From assembly GCA_949710005.1 (NCBI GenBank), contig OX453275.1:30101218-30165217 (forward strand): a DNA stretch of 64,000 bases, written 5' to 3'. Shown one piece after another: positions 36,994 through 46,400 of this stretch. This stretch comes from Ricordea florida. Its lineage: Eukaryota > Cnidaria > Anthozoa > Corallimorpharia > Ricordeidae. Below the pieces are notes generated by a model. That model was not told the DNA's origin and did not search any database. It saw nothing but the letters and a program-made list of their open reading frames with translations. Made by a program: the position numbers and the translations under genes. Positions within the stretch are counted from its first letter, which is position 1; every line of letters starts with the position of its first letter.

Positions 36994-37058
36994 TTCCTGT
37001 TGAGCAAACTTTCTGCCTTAGGCTGGACTGCCTTTTGATCTCGTTCGTTGATAGACAT
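36984..37058 (-). pseudogene. Duplicated relic of the POLD2 N-terminus
   Basis: A 24-codon frame begins with ATG at 37058 and stops with TGA at 36984. It starts MSINERDQKAVQPKAESLL, against the true POLD2 start [20 protein letters not shown]. It lies in the USP1-proximal copy of the tandem duplication, upstream of the real POLD2 start and in the same orientation. It could act as an upstream open frame if transcription of POLD2 ever begins further back. Confidence 0.8.
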
Positions 37059-37313
37059 ACCGATTTCAACCACCTGAAAGTGCTCTAAATCATGTAAAAG
37101 TTAAACTCGATTTAAAAAATCTAGATTCTGCCGCCATTTTCCCGAGATAATCGCGCCACTCTGTCATGGGTAACACCGCTCTTCTTGTACCGTGGGCGTA
37201 CATACAACCTAGACCCACTTCTCCCACGCTAGAATCGTCCGAGCTGGAGTCGAATGTTGAGAAGAAATGGCGGGGAAATGAATCGTCTCGTTGTCTTTGG
37301 ACGATTTGTTTTT
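36994..37313. repeat. Promoter duplication, USP1-proximal copy
   Basis: This is the second copy of the tandem duplication described for 36700-36993. It carries its own GCCGCCATTTTCCCG core (37130), TCGCGCCA and the POLD2 N-terminal relic, and it supplies the sequence just upstream of USP1. Confidence 0.85.
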
Positions 37314-37342
37314 TCCGCGCTTTAATCATATTATGATTTAAA

Positions 37343-40300
37343 ATGCCGTCAGTATCCCAGCTAGAATCTCCGCCGTCGAGTCCCAAAAGCCCTCCCCGGA
37401 AGCGAACCAAGTTTTCGTTGAAATTGAAGAACAAGAAGAAGGCTAAGGACGATGAAAAGAGAGACAAACTCTACCCGATTTTTAGCCCACATACGTCTGT
37501 ACAAGAACCAAACACAGATGACGGCGAAACCGATCATGAACCCCCAAAGCCTCCACTACCTTATGCTGGTCTGAGAAACCATGGAAATACCTGCTATGCT
37601 AACGCTGTGTTACAAGTGTTAAGGTATTGTCCGGGATTTGAGGCATGGGTTGATCGAATCGTTTCAATGACAAGCAATTGCAAGTCAAACCCAACTACGA
37701 AAGAGGAACCACGAGTGATAGAGACAGACGCAAGTAATAGTGGATATGTGAGTAGCTATAGAACCAGTTGTTAAAAGCTATATTACTTTATAACTCTAAT
37801 GAAAATGCATGTCACTGGTTTCTTGGACTGTACTCTGTTTATTGGTACTATGTTCCTTTATGTGTTACAGGGACTCGCCAACTCCCTTCATGCTGTTCCT
37901 GAACAGCCACAGAGTAGTCCCCTTAAAGTTTCAGCTAGTATCACACAGTTAGAATTTTGGAAATCCTCCATGCCCTGCCTACAGTATATTCCCATACTCG
38001 CCTTCAGGTTTATTCTGTTTTTGAATGATGGGACACCGTCTTCTCAGAGGCAGGCGTTTGACTCAATTTCCCCATCTCATTAATCCCATAAGTCTTTGTT
38101 CAAGCTGTAGCTACACTGTTTCATTCTTTGAAAACAAGTAAAATTTGTACAAAATTATCCCAAACAATTCAGGTACTGCATGCATATTGAGGTATTGGCC
38201 TATACGAAAATCTAGCTATCATAGGCTATCCTGTTTCTCTTCCAAATTCTCTTTTTCTACCATTAATTAGTGGTAGCAGGGTTCCCCATGAAACCTTTCA
38301 TCTTCAGGGCAAGATGAAACTAAAAAATCATAAATTTTATTTACCAGGTCTCTGAAGAGGTGGAACCAAGTAATGGTGACAAGGATAATGAACAATCTGT
38401 AGTCTGTCAGCTTAGGGAGGTAATAAATTCTTTTTGTCATACTGTATAAATAGAGGCACAGTAGTGTAGTGGTTAGCATGTCTGACTTCCAAGCGAAAGG
38501 TTTGGAGTTTGAGCGCTGGTCCTGGCACTGAGTTGTTTCCTTGGACAAGAAACTTTACTCCACATTGTTTCTCTCCACCCAGGTGTATAAATGGGTACTA
38601 GCGATACAATGCTGAGGGTGACCCTTCGATGGACTAGCATTCCATCTAGGAGGGAGTAATAATACTCCCAGGTGCTTCATGCTACTGAAACCGGGATAAG
38701 CTGACGGCTGTGTGGGCCTTAAGGCTTTTGTGCATATAAATCAAAAGTTGGTTGCTGGCAGGGTTGTCACATGTAGGCGGCTGCTGGTGAAAATTGCCAC
38801 CTGCTAGCTTCATCGTATCAGTCATTTCTCCAGACCCCCCTTTGGAGCTCGATGTCTAGATGGTTTCTTTTCAAATTTAGCCTCCTACTGTAGAACTTTT
38901 TAACAACCCCATACTGGAGGCATTTTGCCGTCACTAAATATGCAATAGTCTTTCAGTTATTAAATCTTCCTTGCTCAGTGTGCTTATATTAAATTTTTGT
39001 ATATTGACATTGATACAAAACGAAGTACTTGGTAAGTTTATGTAAATCACTCTTTCTTCTAACAGCTTCTGCATCAGATGACCCAGCTAGAAGAAGACTA
39101 CATTGAAAACAAAGAGAACTGTGAACAGCTTGTACAAAGGAGAAATACACTTGTCCTGGCTGCAAAACCTCTGGATTTTATGGAAACTTTTAGGTCTGAC
39201 TCATTGAATACTTTGTATTATATGTGTAGTTAAATAGTTCTTTAAGAGCTACAGAGGAAAAAATTCAGTTATGAATAATTTTAGCTTGCAGTACAGATTG
39301 TTTCCAATTTGTTCTGTTTTGGAATGTTGACTGTTTTGTTAAAATGGTGCCATCCAAATTTTTCGACAAGATCATCTTGTTCCGATGATGTGAGTATATA
39401 TATAATCATATGTTTGCACTGCAGTTAAAAATATTGCAGATGATATCAACCCTTGCAGTATCAACTCTTTTTTGTGATTGCCATTTAGCCTGATTTAAAC
39501 ACAACAACAACAACAACAAAAAAGCCAGTAACAGTATTCGTGAGGTCACAGGGTCAAATCCTGTTCTGTCTTGTTCCTTTTTCAGGCAATAATTGCTAAA
39601 ACTCGTAATACTGCAAAGGTCAACATCTTTTATATCTTCTAGAGTTTCTTGTTATATCGTGTAATGTGTGAATTGCTTTTTAGAAACTACAACCCATTGT
39701 TTGAAGGCAATCTTCAACATGATGCACAAGAGTTCCTATGCAGTCTGTTGGTGAACCTTCAAGATACTGGAAAAGAAACAAAAAAGAAGATTAAGGAGGA
39801 AGCAGATCTGTGTAAAAATGAAATGGTATCTGTACATAGAAGTTCGGACACTTCTTGTGAAAAAAATAAAGAAACAAGTGATTTTGAAGAATTGTTCCAA
39901 GGCAGGCTCCTCCATCAGACAAAGTGCATGACCTGTGAAGAAGCCAAGAAACGCTTTGAAAACTTCCAAGACATTAGCGTACCGGTGCAGAAGGCGGCAT
40001 CCATATATGATGCCAGCAAAACTAATGCATTTTCTCCAACTCCAAAAAAGATCGGCCATGACAGTAACAGTCTGTGTTGGGCATTGTCACAGTTTGCTAC
40101 CACAGAACATTTAACTGGAGAGAATAAGTATTTCTGTGATAACTGCCTTACTCACACAGAGGCAGAGATTACAACATGTTTTGACAAGCTACCCAGGATA
40201 TTCACTATTCATTTGAAAAGGTTCACAGCAAATGCCCTCTCAGGGTAAGTTTCTTTCTGCAAAATTTCAATTTATTTAGATCAATGCTGTGTGCCTTACA

Positions 40301-41755
40301 GCTGAATTACTACTGTAGAACCCTTTCAATCCTCTAAGTGCTCAATATTCAATTTCTCTTTACGATATCTTCACTTATTCAAAGAAATAGATTGACTCAA
40401 ATATCCCGTGTCAAGCTCTCCAATCAGGCAAGTAAGAAAGCTTGTGTTAATCAGTATTATGAGAGCAGGGTTTACTGCTGAGAACTTGGGAGTAAAAGGT
40501 TAAAGAATCTTTGCTAAGATGAGCAAGCCAATGCAGGGTTTTCAATAAGAATTGTAGCAGCAGGAGAATTGTGTAAAGTAACAGGAGAATATTCTGATGG
40601 CACTCCATGTCTGAATTTAAAACTAGCTCAGGCCATCTAAATTTGACCGGAGAATTCTTCGTAGTAGCCGGAGAATTCTCCGATCTCCAATGCCTAATAA
40701 ACACCCTGCCAATGTTGAAGGGTGATTTACGTAAGATAAGTTAAGGCAATTGACCATTATGCTTTATGCAGAAATGAGTAAATTTAGAAACGGGTCATTT
40801 TTTTACGTTTTTCAGGTTTTCGCCATTTGTATCCAAGATCACTTCAAACCTGGAAACACCCATGCAGCTGTCAATCAAAGAATGGTGCTCAAAATCTTGT
40901 CCATTTACTAACCCAACTTACCACTTGTTTGGCATTGTGATGCATAGTGGAATGACATCATGCAGTGGGCATTATCAGGCATATGTCAAAGTGCCAACCA
41001 TCTCTACCATGGATGTTGACAGTAACAATAACAACAAGCATTTACATTCTTTCAGTAATGAAATGTCGGAAAACTGTACTTCAAATGGGACCTGCCAAGA
41101 CAAGGAGTCACAATCTTATGAAGATCGGCATACTCAGATTAGTGCTAATACTCCCTCAGGAAAAGTATTTGCAGAAAACACAAGTGAAATAAGCCCTACA
41201 GCTGACAGCCCACAAAGGGTTTCACAGACACCTGACAGCTCAGCAGAGAAGGCCAAAACAACTTGTATTTCTGGAATCACAAAGTACTTTCACAAATCTA
41301 GAAAATTATCAACCAAGGGGAGTGGAACACCTTTTGATTATCACAGATTCAACAATGAGGAATCTTTGTTGGAGGATGACTCACTGATGGACCAAAATAC
41401 ACCAGCCTCAAACTTTGCTGGTAAGATTCATGATCAGTCCATGAAAAAGATTCAGAGTTTTAGTTATCATGGAAGCATGTCAAATAGTTGCGCTATACGG
41501 CAGTTGAAGTTTCCAGATGGTGAATCAGGTTCTGTCAGTCAGGATGGAACCAAAACTCACACTACTTGCAATGAGGAAGCCTCTTCTGTCACTCATGTAA
41601 ACTTCAGATTTGCAACAGAAACTTTCCAGTGGATTCATTTTGATGACACTGAAGTTCAGATTTTAGAAGAATCAGATTTGAGAATCATACTTTCTTCATC
41701 AGAATCAGCTTTCACTTCTCCTTACCTCCTTTTTTACAAGTTAGTGGGACAATAA
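37343..41755 (+). CDS. USP1: Ubiquitin carboxyl-terminal hydrolase 1
   Basis: The proposed exons are 37343-37747, 37871-37927 (weak donor, least certain), 38348-38419, 39066-39193, 39684-40244 and 40816-41755, about 720 aa against 785 in human. USP1, with its partner UAF1/WDR48, removes ubiquitin from PCNA and FANCD2 in the nucleus. The Cys box LRNHGNTCYANAVLQVL places the nucleophile at Cys84. The region NPLFEGNLQHDAQEFL, the zinc-binding CMTC...CDNC, LPRIFTIHLKRF, the His box HSGMTSCSGHYQAYVKVP and the final WIHFDDTEV...SPYLLFYKL follow in USP1 order. The first insert between the QHDAQEF and LFQG boxes is only about 50 aa and lies in one uninterrupted exon, much shorter than in human. The second insert (about residues 475-690) lacks the diglycine used for self-cleavage of human USP1 and contains ISGITKYFHKSRK, which resembles a PCNA-binding box. 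It is divergent from POLD2 and convergent with HAGH. Confidence 0.92.
38445..38758 (+). repeat. tRNA-type SINE, family A, plus copy
   Basis: The head TAGTGTAGTGGTTAGCATG is followed by a degenerate B box, then TCCACCCAGGTGTATAAATG, GATGGACTAGCATTCCATCT, GGAGGGAGTAATAATACTCC and GGGATAAGCTGACGGC. It matches the minus-strand copy at 1985-2230. It lies in a USP1 intron. Confidence 0.75.
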
Positions 41756-41936
41756 CATGCTAAAGAAAAGTTCAGCAAGGTTCCAAATTTATCTTTTTAC
41801 TCTCATGAACTGTTGTAATTCTTCCTATTAAGTTTCATAATTGTTCCTTTGATTTTGATTTAGAGAATTTGAGTTGCATTCCTTTGTTGTGATTCGGATT
41901 TGGATTTGTGATCCAAGATCACTTAGATAATTGTGC

Positions 41937-41942
41937 AATAAA
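41937..41942 (+). terminator. Polyadenylation signal, USP1
   Basis: AATAAA lies 182 bp after the USP1 stop codon, in ...TGTGCAATAAAGAAACTC.... No closer canonical hexamer was seen. Confidence 0.55.
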
Positions 41943-43410
41943 GAAACTCGTTAATTGTTTTCCAAAGGGACTCATCAGTTCCTTTCCAAATCTGGATCAT
42001 ACCAAAGGGACGTACCCTTATTACTTAGTCATCACCACACATATGTGAAGCAAACACTGAACAAATCTTTCCAGGCCTGTAATCATGTTATTCTTGCTAA
42101 CTCTAGTATATACTTGCTCAATGGTATACTGTAGCTACCATGCTTTTTATCATTATATGTAAATATCAAATCTTATTACGGTAAGTAAGAGCAACATTAT
42201 AGTCATTGTAATAAAAAGCTTGTCTAAAGAACTCCAGATAGTTTTGAAGAGGTTATCATTTTTGTTTTTTTACAACAAAACCATTCAACATCCTAATGTT
42301 TTGAGACATCACTGGTATGCAAAACAGCATCACCTTGGGAAGAATGACTTGAATGCAGGATATTACAAATCTTGTTTCTGTCAGCCTCCTTGCCAGCTTA
42401 AACCAACTAGCTTAGGGAACTTGAACTTAGCTACATAAAAGTAAGGTGAAGGTCACAAAATTATCCTCCATTATTTGCTCAATATTATAGGCAAATTAAA
42501 CATATTTAATAATTAGTAAAAATGACGCTAGTGAAAAGATTAACAAAATAGCAGATTTTAATGTCTACAGGCAGCTATTAAATATGTTCTTTTTTACCAT
42601 ACAATGATTGAAGAAAAACATAAGTTAGCTAAGCACAGATATTACAATTTTTACAGAAATTCAATTAAGGCTCTGACCCATGCATTATTAAGCAAATGTG
42701 ATGACAACTAAAAAAATATTATGGCTTTGCTCAAAATTGTATGAATATTGCTCAGGTTGAATCCTGAATTTCTATTTTTAATCTCAAAGAGTAATTAATA
42801 TTACACAATTAACATAAATATATCAAAGCTGCAGAAATTGTAGGCGAAGGAGCCGCATATTTCTACCGTGAAAATGAAGCCAGCATTTTTTGATGTAAAA
42901 TCTGTCTGCATGTTCCTGGACGTTGATTTAAACTGAACTAAACTATTTTTCATTCACCCAAATGAAAAAATATGCACTTGCCACATTTTCAAATTCGACA
43001 CTGTGCCTGTATCAAAACTGAAATGGGAAGGCGAATGGAGCAGACAAAATGCAGGTGAACATTCAACGAGTCAAACATGATCTTGGATGAATTGAAGAAA
43101 TTAATTCAAGATGGGTTTATTACATTAAAACATGCCTGTAGTATGACTTCCATTTTTGGGACCACAAATTATTGATGAGTTTGAAAACTTGGGCAAGCTG
43201 GAATTCAAATATTTCTTGATCCCTGTATATGCTAAATTTTAGATGAAACATTGTCAAGTCAAGAGGTGATGAATCCTAGATGTACAGTAATGGTGATTCC
43301 TCCCCAGCTACCAACCCCAACTGTGGTTCCTAGCTGCTTGTTGGGATAACATTTTATCTTGGGTTATACTCTTAACATTTCAACATTCTGTTACACCGAA
43401 ATGCCATATT
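41943..43410. other. Intergenic between convergent USP1 and HAGH
   Basis: AT-rich sequence with no conserved frame on either strand. It should contain the 3' UTR of HAGH at its right end. Nothing else was recognised. Confidence 0.45.
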
Positions 43411-46400
43411 TTATCCCCTGAACATGTCTTTATCACGTCTCAGTGCACCCATCACATCTACAGGATCCAGCTTGCCAGTGTATGTCTTTACACTTTCCTC
43501 ACTGTGAAGATAGAGATAGATCATAATTCACAGTCAACACACTAACATTAATTTTTAAGGGGTGTGTGGAATAAAACTCTATGTGATTCTTGATCCAGTA
43601 TCATTGAGTATCCAAGCAAATACAGGGTAAATTGGAAGGAGAATTGAGGAGTTGATCAGTGGTCACTTGGGGCTTTATTCGAGGCACTCCTTTATTTGTA
43701 ACATTAAAAAAACCCGATTGACCTACAATGCAAAAACATGATGTCATGATGTTTTTTTCACACATGAAAACAACACTACAAATTGCTCTGGTTATACAAT
43801 AATTATTAACTGTGCCTCAGAGCTACAAACATTTCACTGGTGTTTTAATTTGCAAGTAGAACATCCCATATCATGGCTGCCAGGAGATATGAAACTTCTC
43901 GTGTTGTAAAACATTTCACTCAAGGAGAAATTTCATGTCTCTACCCTGTCATGCAATATCCTCTATTTTTTAATAAAAATTCTTTAATTCTTGACTTAAA
44001 AAAACTCATACTGGATGCTGAGCAAACCACTACCAGCACTCTTATTTAATGAACAACTCACTGTTCTCAATGTTCCACCTGCAGTGAAGTTAACTCACTT
44101 GTACATGTAAAACATATTTAACCAATAACATATTTAAACATGCAAAATGTACACAAAAGTTATTAAAATCCTCCCTTTGCTCATTGTTTCACTTCCAACT
44201 AAGTCTAAAGCACATGTGTATCACAATCATGCAACTTAGGCTTAGAAAACTTACTGAACTCTCATAAATGGATTGAACTTGAATTCCTCTCCAATAGTGG
44301 ATGGCACTGTAGGCTCACCTGAAGTTCGTTTGTCCTTAAAAGTAACAAGGATATGTTGTGGTTCAATTTTATCCTTGGTTTAAATTTTATTTTCTGTTGT
44401 TTGAAACTCATTATCATACATTACCATACCAAAAAAAAACAAATAAAAACCAAGGAAAAAATTGAACCACAACAGATACTCTACTTTCCATATAAATCAT
44501 GACTAAACGTAGGGGGATGGTGGCCAACTCAAAGAATTAGAGTTTAATTTGTGGCTCTGGGCCGGGTTGTTTGAAGCTGGGTTAAGGTAACCCAGGGTTA
44601 TTGCAAAATTTAAATACAGATATGAGAGCTTCAAAAGCACATTCAGTATAATTCTTTTTGAATACAATTTTATGATGATATGCTCTGAAAAAAATAGAGA
44701 AAGTTATTGCAGAAAACGCTTTTTAGCGGAGCTCCACAGCGGCTCGAAGAGCCGCAGAGCGGAGCCCCATAACTACCGTGCGAGGATAGAAATTGAGAAA
44801 ACCATGCGTTTGAGTTTTCATGGTCATTGTGACTAGCGGCATGGCTCGCGGGCGCGTGCGCCTAGCGACGACGACGACGACGAACGACGTTGCCCCAACA
44901 TGGCGGCCATAGTCATCTGGGATATTTAGAAGGTCTTAAACCGAAAGGAGGCTTTGTTTTTCGCGCGCTTTTCGCGACTTGCCGCGGCTACACAACCTAC
45001 AGCCAACAGTCTACAGCAGTCTACAATGTTTTGCTGAAGAAACGGATTTTATTCCATAGGTACTGAGATTTACTCCTTATAAATCTGTGTGAGAAAAATA
45101 GTCTGTAAAAAACTAGAAGCAATTTGATTGGTTGGACCATTTTCTTCACTAGTGAAAAAAAGTGGTCCGACCAATTCACTGTTCATAGAGGTGGGATCAG
45201 TTTTGGCGCCATCAACTCGGCAAAAAGTGAGCAATAACGGCTTCTTCCTCAGCTTCGTCTTTGAGAAATTCTAGGTTTGCAGATACAGCTTCAGTCGAGG
45301 ACTTCATACAAGATCAAGAAAATAAAAATACGAATAACAAATCCGAACAGCCCGTCGCTTCACTGAAAGAATTCTTGACGTTGAAAGGCGAATCAAGGTC
45401 CGTAGAAGAAATTCCTTCAAACGAGCTCAATTCAGTTCATGAGTGAATTTGTCCGGTAGCAGTGGGAAAGAAGGAAAACAAAGATTATGAGCCAAGTTCG
45501 CTGCGTTCTCTCTTTCGCAACGGTTATTTGAATAAAAAAGCTACGGATTCAGCATCTCAAAAGAAGTGGTGTTTGAAAAAGCAAGAGCCGCATTAAACTG
45601 ATCAAAACAAAAAGGTAATTTTACATTGTATTTCCCGTACACAAGACATTCCTGAGTCATTCATGAGTCGTTTTAAAACGTTTTTAACTGTCTTTGGTTC
45701 TTATACTTCTAGCGACATTTCCAACAGTGTTTAAAGTAGAATTTTCCAGTTCGTGCAATGTTTGTATCATTTTCGAGAAGTAAATTTTGAACGCATTTTT
45801 AACTTGACTGTCATGTTTATTCGGTATGCTCCAAAATAAAGCCTGCTAAGTGCGTTTTGCACCTTGTTGTGGTATCTTGATTTTTCTAGCCCAGCGTGAT
45901 TCATGATCAGTTAGTAGTATTTTGTAAGGAGTAAATCTCAGTACCTAAAAAATAAGCAAATTACTTCATGGTTAGTTCGCCCGTACCATTTTTCTTCACT
46001 CGTTGTGAAGAAAAGTAAACTCACTCGTTCGCTGCGCTCACTCGTTCGTTTTCTATTCTTCACAACTCGTGAAGAAAAATCGTCCGCCCTCACTATAAAC
46101 CATGAAGTAATCTCTATATTCATAGCGGTTTTGGAGGAAAAATTTTCTTCCTACAAGTTTTCAAGCGTTTTTGGAGGGACGTAAGCATAAAGCTGAGTGT
46201 CTCAGATTTTTCCTTTGTTAAAGAGCTGCCTAGCTGCTTTTGGTGTTGCTTTAAAACTATTATAATTTTGCTGACCAGGTAATGGTTCTTCCGTTGAGTC
46301 GCGAGCTAGATGTTTTTTTTTGACGATTTATTTGAGCTATCGAATCTTCTTTAAGTAGTTGCGTACATCAGGCGTATTTAATAACTTTAGTGACAACATT

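Larger units (their letters stand above)
36768..37342. promoter_or_regulatory. Divergent POLD2/USP1 promoter
   Basis: 575 bp separate the two start codons. The spacer holds two direct copies of a core GCCGCCATTTTCCCG followed by TCGCGCCA (36836 and 37130). GCCGCCATTTT resembles a YY1 site and the TTTTCCCG/TCGCGCC pair resembles E2F sites; these are motif readings, not tested. One core lies about 70 bp from the POLD2 ATG and the other about 200 bp from the USP1 ATG. No TATA box is evident, in keeping with housekeeping S-phase genes. Confidence 0.7.
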
